From CAWAND01 sp963807065 (lineage in GTDB: Bacteria > Chloroflexota > Anaerolineae > Anaerolineales > E44-bin32), in the NCBI GenBank assembly GCA_963807065.1, contig CAWDZQ010000003.1, forward strand, positions 930,001 through 994,000: DNA of 64,000 nt. The letters run 5' to 3'. The translations under genes were made by a program, and so were the position numbers. Shown in pieces: positions 35,498-43,561 of this stretch. How positions within the stretch are numbered: position 1 is the stretch's first letter; the number at the start of each line of letters is the position of its first letter. The notes beneath the pieces were generated by a model, which saw nothing but the letters and a program-made list of their open reading frames with translations, ran no database searches and was not told where the DNA came from.

Positions 35498-36481
35498 ATG
35501 TCAAAGAAAATGGATCAAAACCAAACACCGGATTCGGGTCAAGGGGACTCCTTCCAGGGCCAGGCTAAGACCGCGTTTCTCAAACCCATCGACAACCGGC
35601 ATATCAGCAGTATGGCAATCTTCGTGTTGGTGGTCATCATTGGTATCGCAGTCTTTGGCAGGTCGGCCTTGGGCGACCGTCTCAGTCCGAAATTGGAAAT
35701 GCCCTATTGGTTCGGGACCGTGATCATCGGTGTTTACCTGTTGTTCGCCATCAAGGTCGCCCAACAGTGGGAAAAGGCCGTGGTGCTGCGCCTAGGAAAC
35801 TTCGCTGGACTCAAGGGGCCCGGCTTGTTCATGATCGTGCCGATCATGGACAGCACCCCCGTGTGGATCGACCACCGCGTGATGGTCACGCCCTTTAAGG
35901 CCGAAAAGACGTTGACCAAAGACACGGTGCCGGTGGATGTGGATGCCGTGCTGTTCTGGGTGGTATGGGATGCCGAAAAGGCCGCCCTGGAGGTCGAGGA
36001 CTACCGCAGTGCCATCGCCTGGGCGGCGCAGACGGCGTTGCGCGAGATCATCGGCCAGATGACTTTGGCGGAGATTTTGGTAGGGCGAGCGGTCATGGAC
36101 GAGCAGCTGCAGAAGATCATCGACGAACGCACTACCCCCTGGGGCGTAACGGTGCAGAGCGTAGAAATCCGCGACGTCATCATCCCTCAAGGCCTGGAAA
36201 ATGCGATGTCGCAGCAGGCTCAGGCTGAACGTGAGCGCCAGTCGCGCGTCATCCTCGGTGAGGCTGAGATGCAGGTGGCCGGCAGCTTTGCTCAAGCCTC
36301 ACAGGCGTATGTCAATAACCCGACCGCCCTGCACCTGCGAGCCATGAACATGCTCTTTGAAGGGCTCAAAGAAAAGGGCGCCCTGGTGATCGTACCCTCC
36401 AGTGCGGTGGACACGATGAACCTGGGCAGCTTGAGTGGGATGGTCGCCCTGGCGCAGCAAAACAAACCCCCGGAGACGTAG
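35498..36481 (+). CDS. Slipin / SPFH-domain protein
   Basis: A 327-aa membrane-associated band-7 protein of the slipin (stomatin-like) type. It has a central hydrophobic N-terminal part with membrane segments, then the SPFH core: VLRLGNFAGLKGPGLFMIVPIMDSTPVWIDHRVM, VPVDVDAVLFWVVWDAEKA, ALREIIGQMTLAEILVGRAVMDEQLQKIIDERTTPWGVTVQSVEIRDVIIP, and the C-terminal coiled coil EAEMQVAGSFAQASQAY. Such proteins scaffold membrane microdomains. ATG 35498 has GGAGG upstream. It is the second gene of the GntR operon and its own role probably relates to the membrane stress that the regulator senses. Confidence 0.93.
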   Translation: MSKKMDQNQTPDSGQGDSFQGQAKTAFLKPIDNRHISSMAIFVLVVIIGIAVFGRSALGDRLSPKLEMPYWFGTVIIGVYLLFAIKVAQQWEKAVVLRLGNFAGLKGPGLFMIVPIMDSTPVWIDHRVMVTPFKAEKTLTKDTVPVDVDAVLFWVVWDAEKAALEVEDYRSAIAWAAQTALREIIGQMTLAEILVGRAVMDEQLQKIIDERTTPWGVTVQSVEIRDVIIPQGLENAMSQQAQAERERQSRVILGEAEMQVAGSFAQASQAYVNNPTALHLRAMNMLFEGLKEKGALVIVPSSAVDTMNLGSLSGMVALAQQNKPPET

Positions 36482-36525
36482 CCGGCCGGCGGTCAAGAAG
36501 GCCCTATCAATCCATCAGGATCAGA

Positions 36526-36562
36526 AAGAGGCTGTCCAAAGCCACATTTTGGACAGCCTCTT
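36526..36562 (+). terminator. Strong inverted repeat after slipin gene
   Basis: AAGAGGCTGTCCAAA (36526-36540) is perfectly complementary to TTTGGACAGCCTCTT (36548-36562), leaving a seven-base loop. The 15-base stem lies 45 bases after the slipin stop and should end the operon's transcript. There is no T tract beyond TTGTG, so it may also protect the mRNA 3-prime end. Confidence 0.7.
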
Positions 36563-36661
36563 GTGCGCCCGCGGGGGATGACAGACACCCGGCCCGTCGC
36601 GTCCTACAAGGCGTGGGGCGCTGACTCCCATCTGGCGAACCGTCCGGACGGCATTCAATGG

Positions 36662-37024
36662 CTAGACGATGCCCATCAGCATCGGGCTGAAGTAGGGAAT
36701 GAGCCAGATGGCCCACACCGCCACGCTGAAGCGGTGGAAACTATGAATCCAGCGCTCGTCCTTGCGCACCAGCACCACCGTGGCCCATACGGCATGAATC
36801 AGCATCAGCAGGATGGCCAGCGTCCCGGACACTCCGTGCAGGCTGACCTGGAAGCCCCCCACCGACTCGAACATCATTCCTGTCCCCCACGTGTCACAGA
36901 CGAAACCCAGCCAGAAGAAGACCACGTGCCAGGCTTTCAGCTCGCCGGCGAAACGCTCGCTCCACACGCCGATGGTGTAAAAGACCAGGGCACTTGTGAT
37001 GATGATGGTGACGGTGGTTCCCAT
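36662..37024 (-). CDS. TIGR03987/HsmA-like small membrane protein
   Basis: A 120-aa protein with about four membrane segments. The pattern VTIIITSALVFYTIGVWSERFAGELKAWHVVFFWLGFVCDTWGTGMM, then LHGVSGTLAILLMLIHAVWATVVLVRKDE, matches the TIGR03987 family. Function unknown; conserved His and Asp in membrane segments are visible. Confidence 0.85.
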   Translation of the reverse strand: MGTTVTIIITSALVFYTIGVWSERFAGELKAWHVVFFWLGFVCDTWGTGMMFESVGGFQVSLHGVSGTLAILLMLIHAVWATVVLVRKDERWIHSFHRFSVAVWAIWLIPYFSPMLMGIV

Positions 37025-37167
37025 GGGGTGGGGCTCCTATGGTTTGGACGGTGGCGTGATCGACGCGGCCGATGGTCCGGCCTAGCAGAGCATACCCCGA
37101 TCGCGGCAAACTCGCCCCGCATGCCTGGCGGTCCACACTCTACGTGGGCTCCATCGCAGGTCCTGGT

Positions 37168-37377
37168 GGTCTTCCAGGGATCCAGCATCCTCTCACGGGT
37201 GGCCTCGGGCAACATCCGGGCCATAGCCAGCGAATTAAGCTCGATGACGGCGTTGACCTTCGGCCCGGCCCGGTCGATCGCCGCGATTCGCTCCAGGTAT
37301 CCTTGGACCAGCGCGCGTGAGGTCAGGTCCCCGGCGTCCATGGCGCCCAACTGCTGGCTGAGGCTCGCATCGAGCAT
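37168..37377 (-). pseudogene. Amidase N-terminal remnant
   Basis: ATG 37377 opens a frame that aligns with the first ~70 residues of the amidase at 21218-22717 (MLDASLSQQLGAMDAGDLTSRALVQGYLERIAAIDRAGPKVNAVIELN). After about 37168 the likeness stops and the frame is noise. The rest of the gene is absent. A Rex-like palindrome lies 118 bases upstream, as at the full amidase gene. Confidence 0.75.
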
Positions 37378-37494
37378 CGCATACCTCCATCGATCATCAT
37401 GGCCGACATGACAGTTGTTGTGCGGATGATGGACCGGCGGCCGCACGACCAGACTTCCGCACGGAACCAAACACGCATAGATGCCGCGGTCACT

Positions 37495-37512
37495 TTGTGA
37501 TGGATTTCACAA
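37495..37512. promoter_or_regulatory. Rex-like palindrome 3, upstream of amidase remnant
   Basis: TTGTGATGGATTTCACAA is identical to the 18-mer at 29713-29730, one mismatch from TTGTGAA-N4-TTCACAA. It lies 118 bases upstream of the amidase-remnant ATG, and about 60 bases beyond the stop of the fusion gene. Confidence 0.65.
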
Positions 37513-37571
37513 GCTTGAAGGCGCGAAGGATACTTTTGGCCATGGCGGCGTGGCGGACGGCTTCCCGGCGC

Positions 37572-39146
37572 CTAGCCGCCTGGGACACGGAAGGCGCCCA
37601 GCAAGGCCCGGCGGCGGTAGAACGGCCTAGCGCCGGCGTCTTGGGCCGCCGCTTCAAACAGCCTGCGATCGACGTTGTCCGAGACCACAATTGCCCCCGG
37701 AGCGAGATAAGGGAGGATGGTAGTCATCTCAAACTCGAAGTGCGCCTCGTCGACGGGACTGTCATGGCAGAAGAACCCCACCGGCCCCACCTGGTCCAAA
37801 AGCCCCTTGAGCACGGCTTCGCTGCGGCCCAGATGAAGGCGCCACCGGCGCTTGAGCTGTCCCGGTATCGCCCAGCCGGACTTCCGGCCATGAGGCAAAC
37901 TCCATGACGGCCCCCCACCATCGTCCGCCCCTGGCGCGGGTTGGTCGATAGAATGCAGCACGCCTCGCTTGTTGGCCTTAGCACCGAGCAGCATGAAGGT
38001 CGAGGAGACCCCGGCGGAGACCCCGGTTTCGACCAGACAATGCGACCCCGCCAGACGGACCAGGGCATACAACTCGATAGGTGCCGGGAATTGGGCGTAA
38101 TAGGTGCGGCCGGTTTCCGCCATGGTCCGGCTCATCTGATCGACCAGCGAGGCATAGGCAGTCACGCCGGTTATGGCCGCTTCTGCCTTGGACCGCGTAA
38201 CCCCGGCCACACGCGCCACCCAACCAGGTTCGGGCCGGGTGCGCACTCCCAACTGGTATGCCATGGCCGCCAATGACCCGTCGGCCGCACGTTTGACCAT
38301 CATGAGGCTCTCGGGGGTCCGAGGGCCACGCGCGCGCGGATTCGCGCTTGAGTCTCCGGGTGAGAACATCGTCTCGGTGGCCTCCCACATGCTCTCCAGC
38401 CACCAGGTGGCGCCCGCCGCCTCGATCGCCCTGGCTCGTTCGATGGCCCCGTCGACCTCATCCGGCATCGTGTGGCCGCCCTCAACCACGATATCCAACG
38501 CACGTTTGCCCGGCCGCCGCGCCTCCAGGTAGGCCTTCATCTCCCGGATCGCCTCCGGAGTGATTTCGGCATGGCTACCGTCGGGGTTCTTAATGGCGGG
38601 GATGAGCCCGTCGTAGCGGGCTACGCGGGCCATCGACTTGGGCCGCGGCCACAATCCCACCACCCAGATGGGGATGCGAGGCTGCTGGATGGGGGGCGGT
38701 GGGGGTAAATGCTCGATCTCGCGGACATGATAGTGCCGGCCATCGAACCGGAAGGGCTGGCCTTGCCACAAGCCGGTGAGGATCGCAAGTCCCTCATCTA
38801 CCAGATCGGCCCGGCGCTTCAGGTCCGTCTCCTCGCCAAACTCTTCGAACCCTGTCCCCACCGCCCCCATGGCCACCGACAGGATCAGCCGCCCATTGGA
38901 TAGACGATCGACTGTGACCGTCTCACTGGCCAGCTTCCACGGACGGCAGCGCGAGATCGGGGTGATCATCGTCCCCAGGCGGATGCGCTCGGTCTGCACG
39001 GCGGCCGACGCCAAACTCACCCAGGCGTCGATACCCCACACCGGTTCCCACACAAAGAAACCGTCCCATCCGCCTTCTTCGGCGATGTGGGCCGTCGTTC
39101 CGGCGTCACGCGCCTGGCCGCCCGGGAAGACAAAGCCGTAGTTCAT
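37572..39146 (-). CDS. Luciferase-like monooxygenase fused to class I methyltransferase
   Basis: A 524-aa single-frame fusion. Residues ~1-265 are a luciferase-like (LLM) flavin/F420-dependent enzyme: MNYGFVFPGGQARDAGTTAHIAEEGGWDGFFVWE, WVSLASAAVQTERIRLGTMITPISRCRPWKLASETVTVDRLSNGRLILSVAMG, then IPIWVVGLWPRPKSMARVARYDG. Residues ~290-524 are a class I SAM methyltransferase-like part: YALVRLAGSHCLVETGVSAGVSSTFMLLGAK (motif I), VLHSIDQPAP (motif II), and FCHDSPVDEAHFEFEMTTILPYLAPGAIVVSDN. The linker is GDSSANPRARGPRTPES. It is unusual; neither half has lost its main motifs. ATG 39146 follows AGGAGG-like CAGGAGGCC. Confidence 0.88.
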   Translation of the reverse strand: MNYGFVFPGGQARDAGTTAHIAEEGGWDGFFVWEPVWGIDAWVSLASAAVQTERIRLGTMITPISRCRPWKLASETVTVDRLSNGRLILSVAMGAVGTGFEEFGEETDLKRRADLVDEGLAILTGLWQGQPFRFDGRHYHVREIEHLPPPPPIQQPRIPIWVVGLWPRPKSMARVARYDGLIPAIKNPDGSHAEITPEAIREMKAYLEARRPGKRALDIVVEGGHTMPDEVDGAIERARAIEAAGATWWLESMWEATETMFSPGDSSANPRARGPRTPESLMMVKRAADGSLAAMAYQLGVRTRPEPGWVARVAGVTRSKAEAAITGVTAYASLVDQMSRTMAETGRTYYAQFPAPIELYALVRLAGSHCLVETGVSAGVSSTFMLLGAKANKRGVLHSIDQPAPGADDGGGPSWSLPHGRKSGWAIPGQLKRRWRLHLGRSEAVLKGLLDQVGPVGFFCHDSPVDEAHFEFEMTTILPYLAPGAIVVSDNVDRRLFEAAAQDAGARPFYRRRALLGAFRVPGG

Positions 39147-39409
39147 CTTGGCCTCCTGTCTGGGGAGGCAGTCTGGTCATCCCGAGCGGCTGGCTCGGAT
39201 GGCCCATAAACCCAGCCATCGAAGGCCGGCGCGTCACTCCTCGAACTGCTGTGCGTGGTGCAAATCTGCGTTTGATGATCCACACCATATCGGGCGGTTT
39301 GGAGCACGCTGCGATCCTGGCTGTGGGCCGTTGCCGGCTGGTCGGCTGCCCTCAGGGGCACAGCGTCGAGCGCATTCCCGCGGCTTCCTTTGACGATCAT
39401 CATCTGTCC
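39147..39409. other. Intergenic, no supported gene
   Basis: About 260 bases between the fusion gene start and the 39410-39655 small gene. No clear promoter box or repeat was seen. Confidence 0.4.
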
Positions 39410-39655
39410 TCAGCCCTGCCAGGTTCGCTGCATGCCCTGAGGCGCCGGCCGGCAAACCTCCGGCCGCGCCCGGCGCAGAAATTCGCCCGCCGCCTCGAGG
39501 GCCAGGCCGGCCTTGACCAGGTTGGTTCCCAGCCAGCGCCGGGCAGCCCCCGGCCGAGTGACGCTGGCCTCCAATTGGATTTGCGCCATCTCGTCGCGTA
39601 TCGACTGTCGCTTCAATGCTGCCAGGTTCTCAATTTGCCACGGACTGCCAATCAT
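39410..39655 (-). CDS. Small protein of unknown function downstream of AraC gene
   Basis: An 81-aa Arg/Ala-rich protein (MIGSPWQIENLAALKRQSIRDEMAQIQLEA...). GGGAGGGAAA directly precedes ATG 39655, and the gene follows the AraC-type regulator by 70 bases on the same strand, so co-expression is likely. The family is not recognised. Confidence 0.6.
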   Translation of the reverse strand: MIGSPWQIENLAALKRQSIRDEMAQIQLEASVTRPGAARRWLGTNLVKAGLALEAAGEFLRRARPEVCRPAPQGMQRTWQG

Positions 39656-39725
39656 TTTCCCTCCCAGGTCCCATCGTCACCATACAGCGGCGCCACCGAC
39701 GGACAGCCGCGCACCGTGCCGAGCG

Positions 39726-40691
39726 TCATTCGGAGGGCCCAGGCCGGCCGGGCTGCTCTCGTTCCCAAGCCATCGGGTCTCCATAGCTCAGACCTAGCAC
39801 ACCAAAGCTCTCCAGGGCCTCGACCAGCTGGGTACGCCGGTAGGCGGAAAAGTTCAGGACGTGGGCGATCATCCCCCCGTAGGTGTAGATTTCCGGCGGT
39901 TGGCGCAGCATGTGCATGAACTCGGTGTCCCACAAATCCTCGTCCCGCACACGGTCGACGATGGCGATGAACTCGCCGTAGGCGGATTCGAGCCTTCGGC
40001 GCATGGTCTCCAGGCTGTTGTCAGAGTAGTCAGGCATAGGACGACCGTGGATGGCGGACATCCACACCTCCTTGGTGAAGATGAGGCGGTTGATCATCTC
40101 CCGCAGCGTCTTGTCCTCGCTGGTGTAGAGCAAACCGCTCTCGAAACCCTTGAGCGGCTGATCGATCTGCTCGTCGCCCAGGGAAGCGGCTTGCTCCAGC
40201 AACCGGCACGACAACCAGTAATCGTGGCCCACCAAGCGGTCGGTCAGGTCCATTACGCCTCCCTTTGGCGCCTTCTCCGTCAAACGGATGGCAGCCCCCA
40301 TGACGGGGTCATAGTGAATGTCGTTGGGAGCGGCTAGAAACCAACTCATGGGATGAAGACGCTGAAAATGGCTGGGTGAGACCCCGAACGACCGGCTGAA
40401 AGCGCGGCTAAAGCCCTCCAGCGAACTATACCCACAGTCAAACGCCCGATCCGTGACCGACCCCGGCTCGTGTAACAACCGGTACGCTGCACTTTCGAGC
40501 CGCAGCCGGCGGCGGCAGGCGCCGGGGGTTTCACCTGTTTGCTGCACGAACCAGTGCTGAAAATGGGAGCGGCTGTAGTGGGCGGCCTGGGCGAGGTCGC
40601 TGCCATCCGCCCCGTCGCCCAATCCGCTTCCGATCAGACGTGCCAGTCGGCCGCTGCCGCTCGCACCGAACTTGTGCTGACCCGTGTCCAT
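39726..40691 (-). CDS. AraC-type regulator fused to DinB-like domain
   Basis: A 321-aa protein. Residues ~25-125 are the AraC/XylS double HTH (DLAQAAHYSRSHFQHWFVQQTGETPGACRRRLRLESAAYRLL, then VTDRAFDCGYSSLEGFSRAFSRSFGVSPSHFQRLHP). Residues ~155-320 form a helical DinB/YfiT-like domain with a likely metal site (HDYWLSCRLLEQAASL, MINRLIFTKEVWMSAIHG, GGMIAHVLNFSAYRRTQLVEAL). The effector domain that usually precedes the HTH is absent, so sensing probably lies in the C-terminal domain. It starts at ATG 40691. Confidence 0.9.
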   Translation of the reverse strand: MDTGQHKFGASGSGRLARLIGSGLGDGADGSDLAQAAHYSRSHFQHWFVQQTGETPGACRRRLRLESAAYRLLHEPGSVTDRAFDCGYSSLEGFSRAFSRSFGVSPSHFQRLHPMSWFLAAPNDIHYDPVMGAAIRLTEKAPKGGVMDLTDRLVGHDYWLSCRLLEQAASLGDEQIDQPLKGFESGLLYTSEDKTLREMINRLIFTKEVWMSAIHGRPMPDYSDNSLETMRRRLESAYGEFIAIVDRVRDEDLWDTEFMHMLRQPPEIYTYGGMIAHVLNFSAYRRTQLVEALESFGVLGLSYGDPMAWEREQPGRPGPSE

Positions 40692-40855
40692 ATCAGCATT
40701 TTAGCCAGTTGAATCCGGCGGCGCTTGACGGAAATTGCGGACTTGGAAACAGGTCAGGGTATGGATCTTGCCTAAGCCCCCATCGGCAGTTCAGATGACC
40801 AGCGCGAGCTGGAACCGAATCCACGGGCGAGCTGGGAGCGCCCCAGGGGCAGAAC

Positions 40856-41287
40856 TCACACTGGTCGTCCGGTCCACGGTCCGACCCCGTCGATCCGCTC
40901 GACGGTGATGCGGGTGACGTACCCCGGAGGCGGGTTTGGCATGGGCGGGAAGTCGACTTCCGTGCCGAGGTAGACGTGGGCCAGCCGTTGGAGCAGCTGC
41001 GGCGCCCCGCCCTGCTGGAGTCGCGCCTTGCCGTAAATCACGGCATATTCGGTGAAGCCCATGGCGCTCTTGGTATCGGTCTCGATCGAGATCGCTACCC
41101 GCTGGTCACGGCTGATGTTGCGCACTTTTTGGTTGCGGGGCAGATGGGCGGCGACGATCTCGTCGCCTTCCAGGCCGATCCACACGATCGTCACCTGGGG
41201 GCTGCCATCCGGGTTGAGGGTGACGAAGTGCGCAGGTGGGCCGGCTTCGATCAAAGCTCGGACGGCGGGGTGGATGTCCACATTCAC
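40856..41287 (-). CDS. PPOX-class F420-dependent flavoprotein
   Basis: A 143-aa split-barrel protein (pyridoxamine 5-phosphate oxidase-like, F420/FMN-binding). Evidence: HFVTLNPDGSPQVTIVWIGLEGDEIVAAHLPRNQKVRNISRDQRVAISIETDT, then AVIYGKARLQQGG and VDFPPMPNPPPGYVTRITVERIDG. These match the PPOX class F420-dependent enzymes common in Actinomycetota and Chloroflexota. Substrate unknown. Confidence 0.9.
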   Translation of the reverse strand: MNVDIHPAVRALIEAGPPAHFVTLNPDGSPQVTIVWIGLEGDEIVAAHLPRNQKVRNISRDQRVAISIETDTKSAMGFTEYAVIYGKARLQQGGAPQLLQRLAHVYLGTEVDFPPMPNPPPGYVTRITVERIDGVGPWTGRPV

Positions 41288-41361
41288 CTGCTTTCATGTC
41301 GGCCGCCACGCTGCGGCCCGGGGGGCGTATGTACCGGGATCGTTGGCCGGCGGGAGGCGTG

Positions 41362-41643
41362 TCATCCCGACGCTGCCAAGGGCCTTTGATGACCGGTGCC
41401 GACAAAGCCCCCAGCAGAGTGTAAATCAACAAGGACAACGGGGGACAGCAGGATGGCGTTCGTCAGATCATCGGTGATGAGATTGGCGGTGAATACCAGG
41501 TAGAGCAGCCCCGCGTTTGCTGGATCGGAACACACGGCCGGCCACGGGACATTCGGACTGGAGATATGAAACGGAAGACACCAAATTGCCACTCCCAGGC
41601 TGACACCCAGGGTCAAAAAGCCGATCACAAGTCCGGCCATCAT
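41362..41643 (-). CDS. Small membrane protein, uncertain
   Basis: A 93-aa frame with two hydrophobic segments (GLVIGFLTLGVSLGVAIWCLPF and NAGLLYLVFTANLIT, followed by NAILLSPVVLVDLH). Two consecutive ATG codons at 41643. It may be a real small membrane protein; no family is recognised and the C-terminal end (VGTGHQRPLAASG) is poor. Confidence 0.4.
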   Translation of the reverse strand: MMAGLVIGFLTLGVSLGVAIWCLPFHISSPNVPWPAVCSDPANAGLLYLVFTANLITDDLTNAILLSPVVLVDLHSAGGFVGTGHQRPLAASG

Positions 41644-41714
41644 CCCGACGACCCGCCGCCAAAAGATGGGATGGTGCTCCTGTCAACTGGCTCGAGGCAT
41701 GCGGCCCGGGCCGA

Positions 41715-42335
41715 TTATTCGGCCGTGGGGGTGAAAGTGCCCAGCCTGACGTCGCCATCCCGGCGGTAAGCCGAAATGACAACCCCGCTGTCGGAAACCT
41801 TTGAATCCATAAGCTTGAACGCTCCAGGCACGGTCCCGCTCCCAAACAGCCGCTTCCCCTTGCCCAGCGTGACCGGGAAAACTTTCAGCCAGAATTCGTC
41901 CACCAGATCTTCGGCCAACAGGGTTTGGATCAGCTCACTGCTCCCATGGACCTGGATGTTAGGGCCTTCTTGCTGCTTGAGTTTGGCGATTTCGCCGGGC
42001 ACATCGCCAGTGATCAAGACGGTGCCCTCCCACGCCAGCTCCATCGTGTGGTGAGAGACCACATACTTGGTGGCTCGATTGAGGGCGACAGCCGCCGGAT
42101 CATCCGCACTCTGATGCGGCCAAAAGGCAGCAAAGATCTCATACGTCTTCCTGCCCAAGAGCAGATCAAACGGCAGGCGCATCTGCTGGGACATGGCCCG
42201 GCCAACGCCATCATCGAAGTAAGGTACGGTCCAACCTTCCAGATCAAACCCGCCGGACGGGTCTTCGCCCTTGCCACCGGGGGCCTGCATCACACCGTCC
42301 AGGGACACAAACGTCAGAACCGCAAGTTTTCTCAT
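41715..42335 (-). CDS. Dihydrofolate-reductase-fold (RibD C-terminal-like) protein
   Basis: A 206-aa reductase-fold protein. ATG 42335 is preferred (AGGGGC upstream). Signatures: VLTFVSLDGVMQAPGG, LLLGRKTYEIFAAFWP, VVSHHTMELAWEGTVLITGDV, IQVHGSSELIQTLLAEDLVDEFWLKVFPVTLGKGKRLF. These match the RibD C-terminal/DHFR-like family often found in accessory regions. The reaction is unknown. Confidence 0.9.
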   Translation of the reverse strand: MRKLAVLTFVSLDGVMQAPGGKGEDPSGGFDLEGWTVPYFDDGVGRAMSQQMRLPFDLLLGRKTYEIFAAFWPHQSADDPAAVALNRATKYVVSHHTMELAWEGTVLITGDVPGEIAKLKQQEGPNIQVHGSSELIQTLLAEDLVDEFWLKVFPVTLGKGKRLFGSGTVPGAFKLMDSKVSDSGVVISAYRRDGDVRLGTFTPTAE

Positions 42336-42448
42336 TGCCCCTTCACCTAGCCGCTGCACGGAGATAGCTCATTCTAACATTTGGCCGATCATGGCCCAGG
42401 ATCAATCGTAGGGCGGGGGACCATGAGCATTGGTCTGTGCTTGGCGAG

Positions 42449-42818
42449 TTACTCCCCGGCCGGCTGGAACAGCTCGATCGGCTTGTCGGACGGGTCCCTG
42501 TTGACCACTTGCGAGCTGCCCGGTCCTGAAAGGACCGGTTGCGAAAAGTGATCCCGGCGTTAGAGAGCTGGCTTGTCAGAGCAGCGAGGTCATCCACCTG
42601 GATGACGATCCGGTTCCAGCCGCCTGGTTCGGGCCGGCGGCCGTCCGGCATGGGCCGCGCCGCCGAGGTGCCCGGACCACTAAGCCACACGTCCATTTCG
42701 CCGCGTCGGACGATGGCCCAAGCCGGCCCCAGCGGTCCGCCAGGAAAAAGCCAAGCTGGTGGGTGTAGAAGTCCACTGCCCGGTCCACATCGAGGACCAT
42801 GCAGCCTACGGGCGCCAT
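42449..42818 (-). pseudogene. VOC-family (glyoxalase-like) protein with two frameshifts
   Basis: ATG 42818 opens MAPVGCMVLDVDRAVDFYTHQLGFFLADRWG. The family text continues in another frame as PAWAIVRRGEMDVWLSGPGTSAARPMPDGRRPEPGGWNRIVIQVDDL, and near 42545 shifts again to GPGSSQVVNRDPSDKPIELFQPAGE, ending at TAA 42449-42451. The full text is a normal VOC protein, so two one-base indels are needed to make it. Decay or errors. Confidence 0.72.
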
Positions 42819-42939
42819 CTGCGGTTTATCTCCGTGAGATGCCGGGGTTGGGGCTAGTCTTCAGGGATCCAAGCTGTGCCCCGTCTTAGGGCAAAGCGAG
42901 CGCCGCCGGCCTCCTGCCGGATGACCGGAATGGAAGGTT

Positions 42940-43521
42940 TCACTGCCGGGTTTGGGCGGACCAACCCACCTTTTCATACGCCCGGCACATCCAGGCGATC
43001 ACATCAGCGTTGATGTCCTTGGGATCCATGACCTGCACGCGGTGGGTCACCATGCTGCTCCAATAAGCCGAATCGGCGAACCGACGCGTCGGCGGGGCCT
43101 CTTTCAGCTAAATCCCAATATCCATTCGTTTGGCCTTGATCTGGACGATGCCAGACTTCTTCTGGCCCCGCATCAGGCTGAGATAGGTGTTCGTAGGCGA
43201 CCCCCGAACGTCTTCGCCAAACTTGGATACTTTTTCGATCAAACGATCGTAGGGGAGCCGCCAACTCTGCCTAACCCCCGAAAGATGCTTGGCGATCCGG
43301 TCGGGCTTGGTGGTTCTCGGGGCGGAAGCGGTTTTCACCACGTGCACGATGGCCATGGCATGACCGTGCCCCCGCCCATAATCATTTTTCAATCAGTCGA
43401 CGATTTGGCTGGGTTTCGTCCCTTCACGAAGCTAGCCTTTCATTTCGGCCAGTTTCGTGAAGTCGTCCGGGGATTTGCCCTTCTTGGCTTGGATATTGTC
43501 CAAGTATGCTTGAAGAGTCAT
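42940..43521 (-). pseudogene. DUF4287/DUF5655-like gene with three in-frame stops
   Basis: A 194-codon reading frame from ATG 43521 to TGA 42940, in one frame throughout, interrupted by TAG (43432-43434, codon 30), TGA (43393-43395, codon 43) and TAG (43108-43110, codon 138). The text reads MTLQAYLDNIQAKKGKSPDDF, LKNDYGRGHGHAMAIVHVVK, RLPYDRLIEKVSKFGEDVRG, TPTNTYLSLMRGQKK-type, and EAPPTRRFADSAYWSSMVTHRV. The TGA falls where members usually have Trp. There are no frameshifts, so this is either a fresh nonsense-mutated pseudogene or recoding. Confidence 0.75.
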
Positions 43522-43561
43522 TGGTGCAGCCCTACCAATCCCAGCTCGGTGTAGGACCCAC

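Noticed and set aside
43393..43395. TGA as tryptophan codon for the whole genome
   Set aside because: Many intact genes here end in TGA (for example at 6502 and 12139), so reassignment of TGA is unlikely; TAG and TAA also end normal genes.
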